Assembly: GCF_014697625.1 (NCBI RefSeq)
Contig: NZ_JACJSG010000014.1
Span: forward strand, 100,280-164,279
Direction: 5' to 3'
From: Anabaena azotica FACHB-119
GTDB taxonomy: Bacteria; Cyanobacteriota; Cyanobacteriia; Cyanobacteriales; Nostocaceae
Length of the DNA stretch: 64,000 bases
Shown here: one piece after another, positions 52,625 through 61,561 of the stretch
How positions within the stretch are numbered: the first letter of the stretch is position 1
Layout: the number at the start of each line of letters is the position of its first letter
Program-made: the position numbers and the translations under genes
Notes under the pieces: generated by a model
Told to the model about the DNA's origin: nothing
The model's database searches: none
Seen by the model: only the letters and a program-made list of their open reading frames with translations

Positions 52625-53047
52625 GAAAATTTGGGTTGAAAACCCCGTCCTTATAGGACGGCTTTTGGTAGAATATGGTTGTGGAAGGGTAATCAACCAC
52701 TGAAAAAACCCTATTGCTGCCTAATACGCAGAAGCTGAACCTTGACAAATGAATCTTGCTGGTTCTACTTCGTAGTTCTAGTATCACCTGGAAGTAGGTA
52801 AAAGATTTACAGGTACTAGACGAACAGCATTGTACAGAAGCGATTAATCGCTTCTCTACCAAACAAATATTGCACACTGTGCAACTATGGTCGGGCAGAC
52901 CAAAAGTTAACGCTTGGGGAGAGAACCACCTCTGGCACAAGATACCGCAAGGAATCGGGCGCTAAGTGGACTCATTGAACCAAGAATCCCCTGCCTTTTT
53001 AAGCAAGTGAGCGAAAGCGAAACTTGGTTAGGCAGGGGAGTGTCAAA
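52625..53047 (+). mobile_element. 423-bp non-autonomous IS200/IS605-like element, copy 2
   Basis: As far as reading by eye shows, base-for-base identical to 11694-12116. It follows TTATC here too, and ends with GTGTCAAA. It lies 10 bp after the DUF3011 stop. Perfect identity of two copies more than 40 kb apart points to very recent transposition or conversion. Confidence 0.88.
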
Positions 53048-53183
53048 CTTTCTATTTGAGTTCGTAGTAAGGACTTTAGTCCTTCCTGCTACCCTCAAAG
53101 GTTGGAATAAGTTACTGCCATCTCACCCATAATATATATAACTTCACACCTTAATGGCAGTAACATATTAATTACTACTAAAT
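53048..53183. other. Intergenic region with a GTAGTAAGGACTTTAGTCC repeat
   Basis: The partial hairpin GTAGTAAGGACTTTAGTCCTT at 53064-53092 is a third copy of the repeat at 9598 and 26191, without its tail. The rest contains the promoter of the next gene. Confidence 0.5.
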
Positions 53184-53960
53184 ATGTCTCAATATTTGTT
53201 TTCTCAATTCAAAAATAATGAGTTTAAAAATTTATATCACCAATTAGCTCAAGTTTTTACTATTTCACAAAATCAGATATCTGAATTTTATGAAACGATG
53301 CGGAAAGAGTTTGAGGAAGAAGGATGTACTAAACACACTTTTTCTAGAAATATCTTTCATTCATCTAATGAAAGCTTTCAGCAATTGTATGATAATGCTT
53401 GGATAATCGGAGTTGATATTCCCAGCATACTTGAACGAAATGACCAAACTTTAAATAAAAAGACAATTGCTATACTAGGGCAAGACCCTCGAAGGCAAAG
53501 TGATACAAGAGTAGAAGAAATTGAAATTGCTACACCATACGCTCTACATTCAAAGTATTGCCGTGAAAAACATCACAGCACAAGACTTTATTTTGATCTA
53601 ATTCAGGTTTTACTAGATAACGGATACCGTGTTTATTTGACAGATGTGTTGAAAATTTGGATTAGTCAGGATAATAATGGTAAGCATAGCATTCCTCTGA
53701 TAAAACAGGAGCGAGAGCGATTCAGAAAAATTTTGCAACTAGAGTTAGAGATATTTGAGCCTCTTGCTGTTATTACTTGGGGAAAAGTAGCAAATAAAGC
53801 AGTCCATAGCCTAGACTCTAGCATCAAACATCTTGAGTTTCCACATCCTAGTCCTGCAAATCATCACAGTTGGACTAAGATAATGGGTAAACCCTCAACA
53901 AGAACCAATCGTATAGAATATTGGCAAGAAGAAGTTTTGCCTTTACTCAACAATTTATAG
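53184..53960 (+). CDS. Uracil-DNA glycosylase superfamily-like protein
   Basis: A 258-residue protein. Its second half has the two motifs that shape the UDG active site: GQDPRRQSD (99-107, like GQDPYH of family 1) and HPSPANHHSW (221-230, like HPSP). VYLTDVLKIW and LAVITWGKVANKAV lie at the places of central strands. Family members remove uracil from DNA; here the water-activating His after GQDP is Arg, so activity could differ. The N-terminal ~80 residues are helical and unrecognised. The next gene, on the opposite strand, is a helicase. Confidence 0.65.
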   Translation: MSQYLFSQFKNNEFKNLYHQLAQVFTISQNQISEFYETMRKEFEEEGCTKHTFSRNIFHSSNESFQQLYDNAWIIGVDIPSILERNDQTLNKKTIAILGQDPRRQSDTRVEEIEIATPYALHSKYCREKHHSTRLYFDLIQVLLDNGYRVYLTDVLKIWISQDNNGKHSIPLIKQERERFRKILQLELEIFEPLAVITWGKVANKAVHSLDSSIKHLEFPHPSPANHHSWTKIMGKPSTRTNRIEYWQEEVLPLLNNL

Positions 53961-54014
53961 ACTAGTTTACTTTTCTTTATTGTTGAAGATTATAGGCGAT
54001 CGCTGTTTTAGATT

Positions 54015-56180
54015 CTACTTATCTAATACTAGCCTAACTTCATCCATATCTAGATGATCGTAAACAAAAGCCTTGCGTAAAAGCGAATGCGGAATAAACT
54101 CATCATACTTTTGCATTTCTGGCGCTTCCGCAGAACTTACCAAAGCCTCACTCATAATTCTCTGTTCACACAAAGAAACAATCTCTTGCTGCAAATATTT
54201 ATATTTACCCTTACCTAACTTAACCGTCAAATAATAAGGATTAACTCCGCCAATACTGCTAATTTCCAAAGATTCTCGACAAAAAGTATTCAGTAACCTT
54301 TCCAAAGTACGGTAAGCCACAGTACCCAGCCAAGGAAAAATACAACATTTATTTTTTTCTAACTGCACAATTTGCTGTTTATCTAACTCAAATTTATTTA
54401 CTAATTCACGCACTTTTCTTAAACGTAGAACAGCATTCTTTTGCAAATAACTATATTCTATATCTTCCAATAAAACCCGGCGCATTCTCTGCAAAACCTT
54501 AGTGTGAATTGTCCCACCACCACCGCGCCAATAACTTGTAGCTTTACCTTCCACTTGCTTAACTATAATGACTCTTTTTTTAAAGTCAACTTCTGTAACT
54601 TCCCATGTCATCCCCGCTAAAGCAAATTGACTACCAACAATAGGCGGTGTGACAACACTCCCAATTTCTTTCGTACCTTGCTTCACAGTATATTCTTTAT
54701 TCTCGGCGAAGACAGCATAAAATTGAAATTTACCTACTATTCTTTCCCCCGCTAAACCCAGAATTAATTTATTTTCTTCAGTATGTTGAATATGACCAAT
54801 ATCAATTAAATAACATAACAGTAACTTATAATCTTCTGGCGAAATAGCAGCAAAAGGAGACAGACTCAAAACTTGTTTAGCTAAAGCCGCAGGCGAAATT
54901 GCTCCCGCCGCTACCAATATACTCATGGTCTGGTGATATAACAAACTCAAAGGATATTTAATCGGCTTAATTGGTTCAATCCATCTTTCTTCTAAATATA
55001 GTTGAATAATCGCTATACATTGTAAAAGTTGCCAAGGAATTTGCTCAGGTAAAGATGCTTCTGCTGCAAATTCATCCTCAGCGCAAACAAAGCGCATATC
55101 AGCCGCTTCACCTCTTCTCCCCGCACGCCCCAAGCGTTGTAAAAAACTCGCTACAGATAAAGGTGATTCTAATTGTATCACTCGTTCCAAATGACCGATA
55201 TCTATACCTAATTCTAAAGTGAGAGTAGCCGCAGTCACTGCCGGACTGTGAGGTTCTCGCATGGCATTTTCTGCCGCTTGTCGTAAGCTAGCAGAAATAC
55301 TTCCATGATGCACATGATATATATCTGGCTGTGCTTTTTGGCTAGCAATGCGTCGCAAAGCTGCAATGATTGATTCAGTTTGTGTACGATTGTTTGCGAA
55401 AATTAAACATTTGCGTGATTCACTCAGATTAAAAATGTATTGCTCGTAGGCTGTGGCTTCAGATTCATCTACATCTTTCTTAATATAAAAGTGTTCTAAA
55501 GCTAATTTGATTTGCCGTTTTCCCGCCTCAACCTTTGGTGTTATCACTTGTCTATCAGTTCCAGAACGCAACCACTCTTGCGCCATCGAATAATCACCTA
55601 AAGTTGCTGATAAACCAATGCGACGGGGTTGGGTTTTCGTCAATTGTGCCAAACGCTGCAATTGGCAAATAATCTGACAACCACGTTCTGAACCCATAAA
55701 AGCGTGAATTTCATCAATAATCACAAACCTTAAATCGCCAAACAGACGTAATATTTCTTTATGTTTATTAACTAATAAACTTTCCAAAGATTCTGGCGTG
55801 ATTTGCAGAATACCTTGAGGATTTTGTAGAAGTTTATTTTTGCGACTTTGCGCTACATCACCATGCCAATGATAGACAGGGATGTTAGCTGATTTTAATA
55901 AATCGTTAAGCCGTGCAAATTGGTCATTAATTAAAGCTTTAATTGGCCCTATATATAATGCACCTATACTATTTGCCGGGTTGTTATGTAGGAGAGTTAA
56001 GACTGGTAAAAAAGCCGCCTCTGTCTTCCCCGCCGCCGTAGCAGCAGTAATTAATAAATGCGCGTCCGTGTCAAACACTACTTCACAAGCCGCCGTTTGA
56101 ATAGGTCTTAATTCAGTCCACTGATGATGATAAATATATTCTTGAATAAAAGGTGCGAGTCTGTTGAAGGCGTTAGTCAT
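54015..56180 (-). CDS. DEAD/DEAH-box helicase, Lhr-like (large helicase-related)
   Basis: A 721-residue superfamily 2 helicase. The Walker A motif ATAAGKTEA (46-54), DEIH box (156-159), SATLGD (motif III) and the C-terminal helicase motif (LTLELGIDIGHLERVI, QRLGRAGRRGE) are complete. Beyond 450 come a winged-helix-like and an Lhr-core-like part. Lhr-type helicases unwind DNA or RNA-DNA hybrids and act in repair. No nuclease or methyltransferase domain is fused and there is no evident operon partner, but the convergent UDG-like gene may be related in role. The gene's upstream region is a long TCAGTTA array. Confidence 0.88.
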   Translation of the reverse strand: MTNAFNRLAPFIQEYIYHHQWTELRPIQTAACEVVFDTDAHLLITAATAAGKTEAAFLPVLTLLHNNPANSIGALYIGPIKALINDQFARLNDLLKSANIPVYHWHGDVAQSRKNKLLQNPQGILQITPESLESLLVNKHKEILRLFGDLRFVIIDEIHAFMGSERGCQIICQLQRLAQLTKTQPRRIGLSATLGDYSMAQEWLRSGTDRQVITPKVEAGKRQIKLALEHFYIKKDVDESEATAYEQYIFNLSESRKCLIFANNRTQTESIIAALRRIASQKAQPDIYHVHHGSISASLRQAAENAMREPHSPAVTAATLTLELGIDIGHLERVIQLESPLSVASFLQRLGRAGRRGEAADMRFVCAEDEFAAEASLPEQIPWQLLQCIAIIQLYLEERWIEPIKPIKYPLSLLYHQTMSILVAAGAISPAALAKQVLSLSPFAAISPEDYKLLLCYLIDIGHIQHTEENKLILGLAGERIVGKFQFYAVFAENKEYTVKQGTKEIGSVVTPPIVGSQFALAGMTWEVTEVDFKKRVIIVKQVEGKATSYWRGGGGTIHTKVLQRMRRVLLEDIEYSYLQKNAVLRLRKVRELVNKFELDKQQIVQLEKNKCCIFPWLGTVAYRTLERLLNTFCRESLEISSIGGVNPYYLTVKLGKGKYKYLQQEIVSLCEQRIMSEALVSSAEAPEMQKYDEFIPHSLLRKAFVYDHLDMDEVRLVLDK

Positions 56181-56423
56181 TGGTCAGTTATCAGTTATCA
56201 GTTATCAGTTGTCAGTTATCAGTTATCAGTTATCAGTTATCAGTTATCAGTTATCAGTTATCAGTTATCAGTTGTCAGTTATCAGTTGTCAGTTGTCATT
56301 AGTTTCTTTCCCTCTTCCCCCTTCCCCTTTCCCCTTTCCCCCTTCCCCAGTCCCCAATATAGCCATGAAAAAACCCGGCTTGACCGGGCAGATGTACTGT
56401 TTGTCGAATTTGTGGTTAGAAAT
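56181..56423. repeat. TCAGTTA/TCAGTTG tandem heptad array and polypyrimidine tract
   Basis: From 56183 to 56300 there are about 16 tandem TCAGTTA or TCAGTTG units. A CCCTTTCCCC tract follows (56307-56348). The array lies just upstream of the helicase gene start. Open frames through it (VISYQLSVISYQLS) are products of the repeat. Beyond it are a hairpin (AAACCCGGCTTGACCGGGCAG near 56370-56390) and the end of the next gene. Confidence 0.9.
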
Positions 56424-56798
56424 TTACAGGTTGATGTCGCAAGTTAAAGGGCAAGAAGCGTAAACGGTGCTTTGCAATTGTTCTTCCTCTCCGTGCAACC
56501 AACTTAACCATTTGATTTCTTTGGGGTGTACACCTTTGACTGTCAATACACCAGCAGCTAACAAAACTGCCATGACATTAAACATAATCAAGCCGCCTGC
56601 TACAAATAAAACTGCACTAACAGGCATTACAGATTGCAACACAATTGACAACAGACATCCGACCGTAGCCATCAAAACCACTAATGGAAAACCCACAACC
56701 AACAAGCACACTGCCAGCGTAAAAGTCCATATCAAGAAGCTCTTGATAACTAACAAGGAGTAGGTTTTTTCGAGATTAGCACTCTGAGCCGAAACCAT
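56424..56798 (-). CDS. Small membrane protein of unknown function (124 residues)
   Basis: The start is placed at ATG 56798 (MVSAQSANLEKTYS) because AGGAGGAAAAGTC lies at the right distance before it; a GTG frame could add seven residues. Two long hydrophobic regions (about 18-48 and 50-87) form about three to four membrane segments. A soluble tail (GVHPKEIKWLSWLHGEEEQLQS) carries two Cys (YASCPLTCDINL). Not recognised. It lies downstream of a long AT-rich leader (56799-57496). Confidence 0.55.
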   Translation of the reverse strand: MVSAQSANLEKTYSLLVIKSFLIWTFTLAVCLLVVGFPLVVLMATVGCLLSIVLQSVMPVSAVLFVAGGLIMFNVMAVLLAAGVLTVKGVHPKEIKWLSWLHGEEEQLQSTVYASCPLTCDINL

Positions 56799-57496
56799 GA
56801 CTTTTCCTCCTAAATTCACAGCAAGTTGCGATTCAGTAATATTTCGCTTATATAAAATAAACTGAATACTTCAATGAAGTTTCAGTATATAAAACCAATC
56901 TGAGAAAATGAGCATTTATTTATTAAACTTTACAATTAATTTTTTTCAATGATAAATGTAAAGCTGGATTTACATTTCATGATTTATCTAGCTTTCGGTA
57001 TCTATCTGGAGAAGTAGAATACAAAAACTCTGACCCAAAAAGTTTACTGCAAACTCTTTACTTAGATTTTGCTTAACATTTCTTATGAAAGTTCCTCTTG
57101 TTTCTCATAATTCTCTGGTGGCGCTAAACAAGTTATGCACAGATAATTTGGCTGTTAATTGCTAGCTATTTTTGGCGAACTCAGCTTTGAGTTTCTCATT
57201 TACGCCGATGGAATTGACCTCAAATAAGTTAAAAGTATAAATAACTACGTATATTTATGAGTGTTTTTGCTGATGCTGTGCTGGGAAAGCTTAGGTTAAA
57301 CAAGTTTATATGGATTTATAATCCCTTTTTTATTTTATGGTTAAAAAAATTACATAAGCAAAAATATCATTGTAACAAAATGTAAATAGGAAATTTTCAG
57401 CAAATCGGCTTTTTTCATGCCGCTTGCCAAAGCTATTAGCACTCTAAGGTGATTTTTTGCTGTTTCCAGTTGATTACCACAAAAACATAAAGTTAT
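56799..57496. other. 698-bp AT-rich region between divergent genes
   Basis: It must contain the promoters of the membrane protein and of pilT. A 41-codon open frame at about 57257-57380 (MSVFADAVLGKLRLNK) lacks a ribosome-binding site and is not called. No repeat of note. Confidence 0.45.
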
Positions 57497-58789
57497 ATGA
57501 CAGAATCCCACTCTCTATCTGGTTCTAATTCTGTGACTGCGCGTAACATCCCGCCAATCCCACCGCCACCGCCACCGCCACCACCATCGTTAATTACCCA
57601 ACGTCAACATACCCAAACGTTGGATATGTCAGAAGTTAATAGAAGCGCTAATGCTGCACCGCCGCCGCCTCCTCATGCGGCGCATCGTCCAGGGACACCA
57701 CCACCAATCTCTACGCCAGATAGCGATACGCCTTTAACTTTGGCGCGAATTATCAGGGAGGCTTTTGATAATGGCTTTTCTGATATTCACTTAGGTGTTG
57801 GTGAAATACCAAGATTCCGTAACCGAGGCGAGATTAGCCCAACTGATTATCCCGAAACTGACAAAGAGGCTTTTATGAGTTGGTTACGGGAAATCATGAC
57901 TGAGCCAGAAATTCAACGCTTCCAAGAACATTTAGAATTTGATGGTGCAACTCAGTATGAATTCGCCCGTGTACGGATTAATGTCTTTGACTCTCTCAAA
58001 GGCTATGCAATGGTGCTGCGGTTGATTCCACTGAAAATCTTATCTATTGATCAGTTGAGATTACCGCCAATATTTCGGGATATTTGCCACTATCACAAGG
58101 GTTTAATTTTGGTGACAGGGCCGACTGGTTCTGGTAAATCAACGACGATGGCGGCGATGATTGATTATATCAATCGCGAGATGCCTAAGCACATTATCAC
58201 GATTGAAGACCCAATAGAATTTGTTCACCAAAGTCGCAAGTCGTTGGTGAAGCAACGGGAAGTGGGAATGCACACCCGCAAATTTGATAATGCTTTAAAA
58301 GCAGCTTTGCGGGAAGACCCAGATTTGATTCTGGTGGGGGAAATGCGGGATAAGGAAACGGTGAATACTGCATTGAAGGCGGCGCAGACTGGTCACTTGG
58401 TAATGGGAACTCTGCACACGAATAGTGCGGTGAAAACTATTGAACGGATTCTAAATTTGTATTCTGGTGAAGAACAGGATGCGATGCGAGTGGCGCTAGC
58501 GGAGTCTTTGGTAGCTGTTATTGCACAAGGTTTGTGTCGGACAACTGACGGTAAGCGGGCTGCTTTCCACGATATCCTCATTAATACGGAAGCGGTTAAG
58601 GAATGGGTTAAAGATGGTAAATATGATGAAATTACTGAGCTGATGAAGCAAGCTAGTTTTGATGGGATGATTACGATGAATCAGTCTTTGTACAATCTCT
58701 ATCAAGATGGACGGATCACGGAAGAAACGGCTTTGGAGATGTCACCAACTCCTAACGAAATGGCTCAGTTTCTCCGAGGTCGGGTTTAG
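57497..58789 (+). CDS. pilT: Type IV pilus retraction ATPase PilT (PilT2-like)
   Basis: A 430-residue secretion ATPase with Walker A GPTGSGKST (208-216), Asp box ITIEDPIEFVHQSRKS, Walker B DPDLILVGEMRD and His box TGHLVMGTLHTNSA, plus the AIAQGLC motif in VAVIAQGLCRTTDGKR. The first ~75 residues are proline-rich (IPPIPPPPPPPPP and PPPPPH), an extension not in PilT1 but typical of PilT2-like paralogues in cyanobacteria; PilT2 is linked with direction of phototaxis in Synechocystis. The hexamer retracts pili at the cell pole. It precedes a KaiB-domain gene in the same direction. Confidence 0.92.
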   Translation: MTESHSLSGSNSVTARNIPPIPPPPPPPPPSLITQRQHTQTLDMSEVNRSANAAPPPPPHAAHRPGTPPPISTPDSDTPLTLARIIREAFDNGFSDIHLGVGEIPRFRNRGEISPTDYPETDKEAFMSWLREIMTEPEIQRFQEHLEFDGATQYEFARVRINVFDSLKGYAMVLRLIPLKILSIDQLRLPPIFRDICHYHKGLILVTGPTGSGKSTTMAAMIDYINREMPKHIITIEDPIEFVHQSRKSLVKQREVGMHTRKFDNALKAALREDPDLILVGEMRDKETVNTALKAAQTGHLVMGTLHTNSAVKTIERILNLYSGEEQDAMRVALAESLVAVIAQGLCRTTDGKRAAFHDILINTEAVKEWVKDGKYDEITELMKQASFDGMITMNQSLYNLYQDGRITEETALEMSPTPNEMAQFLRGRV

Positions 58790-58979
58790 GGACTGGGGAA
58801 AAGGGGAAAGGGGGAAAGGGGAAGGGGGAAGGGAGAAAGGGGAAGGGTAGAAGCCTTTGCCCTTTTTTCTTTGTGGAGACTTGTTAATATTATTTAGTTT
58901 AGGTTTTGTACTTTGGACTGTTGACTGTTGACTATGGACTGTGGACTATTGACTATGGACTGTTGAGTTTTGGGATATC
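58790..58979. repeat. GGGGAAA tract and GGACTGTTGACT heptads
   Basis: A GGGGAAAGGGGGAAAGG tract (58795-58850) and GGACTGTTGACTGTTGACTATGGACT heptads (58913-58965) precede the KaiB-domain gene. Confidence 0.75.
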
Positions 58980-59744
58980 GTGGCTAAATCGACTCTAGAA
59001 AATTTATCGATACCTGAGTTATATAAGGGTATTGCCCTGTTTACGCCTGGAGGCGATTTAATTTACTGCATTGACCCTCACAAACAAGGTCGATGGCATT
59101 CGCATTTGTGTGCAGCTTTGCAGGAGATTTTAGACTTACCGGAACCGCCTCATTTTCTAGTACCTTGCTACACTGCAACGGTTGACCATTGGTTAGATAC
59201 TCAAACTCAGCAGGTAAAAGTTTTTGCGGAAGCTTCTCCAGCAGTGTTGAAGCATCAAGCGGTGCTGAACGCGATTTTCAATACGGGTGACTTGGTTTGG
59301 CAACCTGCTCCTTGGCAAGAGGGTTCTTGCGATCGCCTGGTATTATCAACTTATCGCTCTTCGTTTCCCCAACTTTGGGAAGACCACGATTTAATTGTTA
59401 ACTTAGACCTTTCCCAACAGGTTCCTAAATATCATCCACCGGCTATGACGGTACAAAAGACGCAACTGAAAACATATGTTCTGCGTTTGTTTGTTGCTGG
59501 ACACAGTGCTAATACGGAACGGATCTTGAAAAATCTCCATGAACTGTTGGAGCGATCGCTAGGCTATCCTTACACTATGAAGGTGATTGATGTTTTGACT
59601 AATCCCGAACAAGCAGAAATTGACCAAGTTTCCGCAACTCCTACCCTAGTTAAGGTTTGGCCTCTGCCAATTCGCCGCATGGTTGGTGATTTAGACAACG
59701 CCGATAAAATCTTACAAATGTTAGGGGCGATAGAGCAAACTTAG
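58980..59744 (+). CDS. Protein with C-terminal KaiB-like domain
   Basis: A 254-residue protein that starts at GTG 58980. Residues ~160-250 have the KaiB pattern (TYVLRLFVAGHSANTERILKNLHELLERSLG, VIDVLTNPEQAEIDQVSATPTLVKVWP, KILQML). KaiB binds KaiC in the circadian clock, and the SasA sensor domain has the same fold. The first ~150 residues (LYKGIALFTPGGDLIYCIDPHKQGRWHSHLCAAL, HFLVPCYTATVDHW) are a separate domain that I do not recognise. It may relay or read clock output. The kaiABC genes are not in the window. The preceding gene is pilT, about 190 bp away. Confidence 0.78.
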   Translation: MAKSTLENLSIPELYKGIALFTPGGDLIYCIDPHKQGRWHSHLCAALQEILDLPEPPHFLVPCYTATVDHWLDTQTQQVKVFAEASPAVLKHQAVLNAIFNTGDLVWQPAPWQEGSCDRLVLSTYRSSFPQLWEDHDLIVNLDLSQQVPKYHPPAMTVQKTQLKTYVLRLFVAGHSANTERILKNLHELLERSLGYPYTMKVIDVLTNPEQAEIDQVSATPTLVKVWPLPIRRMVGDLDNADKILQMLGAIEQT

Positions 59745-59995
59745 ATAGGGGACAGGTGACAGGTGATAGGTGACAGGCTGAAAATCTGCTTGCTATAGGA
59801 ATCCGATTTGATTTATGAAAAAATCTCGGTATATGTAGTATCTGTAGGGCGCTGCACTGCCCACCATATCATGGCTTTGGTGGGCAGTGCAGCGCCCTAC
59901 CTATATTTCAAAAATCAAGTATGAGTCCTATAGGATTGTTAATTTATCTATGTCCTCATCTAAATCAAAGTCTAATTTGGGGTTTGAAAACACAC
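59745..59995. other. Intergenic region with a long palindromic repeat
   Basis: GGGGACAGGTGACAGGTGATAGG units follow the KaiB-like gene; the inverted repeat at 59844-59900 follows. AT-rich sequence reaches the next gene. Confidence 0.5.
59844..59900. repeat. Inverted repeat with ~22-bp arms (GTAGGGCGCTGCACTGCCCACC)
   Basis: GTAGGGCGCTGCACTGCCCACC and GGTGGGCAGTGCAGCGCCCTAC are exact inverted repeats around ATATCATGGCTTT. A half copy is at 9404-9424. Shorter members (GTAGGGTGGGCA..TGCCCACC) occur at 39306-39326, 51851 and 60474-60496. Confidence 0.85.
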
Positions 59996-60214
59996 CTAAT
60001 CTCTCTCTAAGACATTTTTTAGGGAACTCTGCTTTTGTGTTAAATATTCCTTAATTTCTGTCTGACTTAGCCTTCTAATTTTTGCTTGCGGTCTAATTTT
60101 TTGTAGGAAACCGTTCTGGCTGCAATAGGAAGCACTGATTTTCCTATATACGTAAGCAGTAGTCATACCAGAGAAACAAAAGTATTCTCCTGTACGTAGT
60201 TGTTGAAATGTCAT
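59996..60214 (-). CDS. Small hypothetical protein, 72 residues
   Basis: A basic protein (FQQLRTGEYFCFSGMTTAYVYRKI, SYCSQNGFLQKIRPQAKIRRLSQTEIKEYL) with the look of short cyanobacterial proteins of unknown role; no motif is identifiable. It has an ATG start. The amino acid composition is plausible for a real protein, but it stands alone. Confidence 0.5.
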   Translation of the reverse strand: MTFQQLRTGEYFCFSGMTTAYVYRKISASYCSQNGFLQKIRPQAKIRRLSQTEIKEYLTQKQSSLKNVLERD

Positions 60215-60576
60215 AAAGGCATTTTGAGTTACCTACTTATTTTATACTTATCTTTACTTTTTGGCTTGAATAATGAAAGTTAAGCTTTTCTATAAGAGGT
60301 TATTTATAAAGTAAAAATAAAATTCTTTTAGGGTATGTTAGGCGCAGACTTTGGCTATAGGTTCTCATGAAAAATATTATAGAAGCGCCTCAACACCATC
60401 TGATCTAGCGGTGCGTGATGACTATCTGCCTCAGCACCAAATTAACTAAAATTTGGCAACAGTATTATTATTGTGGTGGGCATTGCCCACCCTACTCTAC
60501 CTAAAGAATTAAGAATTGATGGCAATTTTCCCAAATTCAGTAACCAACAATTCCTCAAAACCATTTTGAATTGGTA
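60215..60576. other. Intergenic region with GGTGGGCATTGCCCACC repeat
   Basis: GTGGTGGGCATTGCCCACCCTAC at 60474-60496 is a palindromic repeat. Otherwise AT-rich sequence without a gene. Confidence 0.5.
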
Positions 60577-61005
60577 TTAGTATCTGCTACTGGGTAGAAG
60601 TAAAATATCTACAAGTTCACCCACTGTTAAACCCCAACCCGCTAAAACAGTTAAAATCCAAAACGAATCTATTTTTTTAAAGCCAGCAAAACGTAGTTCT
60701 AAATCGGCTAAAAGAGTAGTGGCTATGGGTATGAGAAACAAGCTCAATAATACTGACCAAGTTGCAACTAAAGCAATAGATGCGCTTAATAATATGACTA
60801 CTACCAGAGTGCGAGAGCCAAAAGAAACTAAACCTTCTAACCAAGAAATACTTCTACGAACTACAGTTATAGCAACAGTAGCAATAAACGCTCCTACTAA
60901 CCAAACAATGTGATGCGCTGCTAGATACCAGCCTAAAAGAGCGTAAGCTAGCCACAGGAGTACCAAAGGTAGCAGAGGAATTTTTTGAAAATAACCTATA
61001 TTCAT
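60577..61005 (-). CDS. Small integral membrane protein of unknown function, 142 residues
   Basis: Four hydrophobic segments (LPLVLLWLAYALLGWYLAA, IVWLVGAFIATVAITVV, LVVVILLSASIALVATWSVLLSLFLIP and FWILTVLAGWGLTVGELVDILLL) with short polar loops. No signature motif was seen; similar small membrane proteins are common in cyanobacteria. ATG start at 61005 and a typical composition support it. Confidence 0.6.
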   Translation of the reverse strand: MNIGYFQKIPLLPLVLLWLAYALLGWYLAAHHIVWLVGAFIATVAITVVRRSISWLEGLVSFGSRTLVVVILLSASIALVATWSVLLSLFLIPIATTLLADLELRFAGFKKIDSFWILTVLAGWGLTVGELVDILLLPSSRY

Positions 61006-61197
61006 ACTGTTTTGATAGTTGTAAAAATATTAGCCAAATGCTTATACTTTAATAAAATTACAATATATAGATTACTTGCTTCAAGGAAGATTCGTTAGAA
61101 CTGATTATTCTAACTTTAGATAAATTTAAATAAATTAATCATGTTTAAACAAAAAATAATATTTGGTTACAAAAAAACTCAGCCGCTATAATAAGTC

Positions 61198-61319
61198 AGG
61201 ACTTACGCAAGTGTCACAATTGGTGGTTGGTGCGTGACGCTACAAGTCTCATGACTACGTTCAAATATTATCGCTCCTCACACACCCTACAGAAAAAATA
61301 TGCCAGTTGCGTAAGTCCT
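61198..61319. repeat. AGGACTTACGCAA-ended repeat, second complete copy (122 bp)
   Basis: Nearly the same as 48946-49068: terminal AGGACTTACGCAA and TTGCGTAAGTCCT (exact inverse, 13 bp), interior GTGTCACAATTGGTGGTTGGTGCG and CACACACCCTACAG. No coding capacity. Confidence 0.85.
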
Positions 61320-61520
61320 ATAAGTTTTTTACTTGTGGCTGTCTAACTAAATAAAATATATAACTTGAAAGTTTAAGAGGCTATTTATAAAGTAAATCTC
61401 AAAGCGAGAAAAACGAGCTATGACAAGGATAAGATACAGAAATTTGATGAGGAGCAACAGCAGACTAAATTCAACAAGCGATGTCTACTAAAGGCTACAC
61501 CTACGCTGCAAAAACAAGAC

Positions 61521-61545
61521 ACCCGACTTTGTGGAAAAGTCGGGT
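61521..61545 (-). terminator. Terminator of the RTX/Calx-beta gene
   Basis: ACCCGACTTT and AAAGTCGGGT pair around GTGGA, 17 bp after the stop of the RTX gene on the minus strand. A short T-run (TTGTTTTTG) follows on that strand. Confidence 0.8.
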
Positions 61546-61561
61546 ATTTATAACTAAGTAA

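Larger units (their letters stand above)
61006..61561. other. Intergenic region with MITE-like element and the RTX terminator
   Basis: Contains the element at 61198-61319 and the terminator at 61521-61545. The rest is AT-rich, with no supported gene. Confidence 0.5.

Noticed and set aside
56164..56463. Open frames made of ISYQLSV repeats
   Set aside because: They are translations of the TCAGTTA heptad array.
57257..57380. 41-codon ORF beginning MSVFADAVLGKLRLNK
   Set aside because: No ribosome-binding site, AT-rich region, low coding character; could be revisited if conserved.
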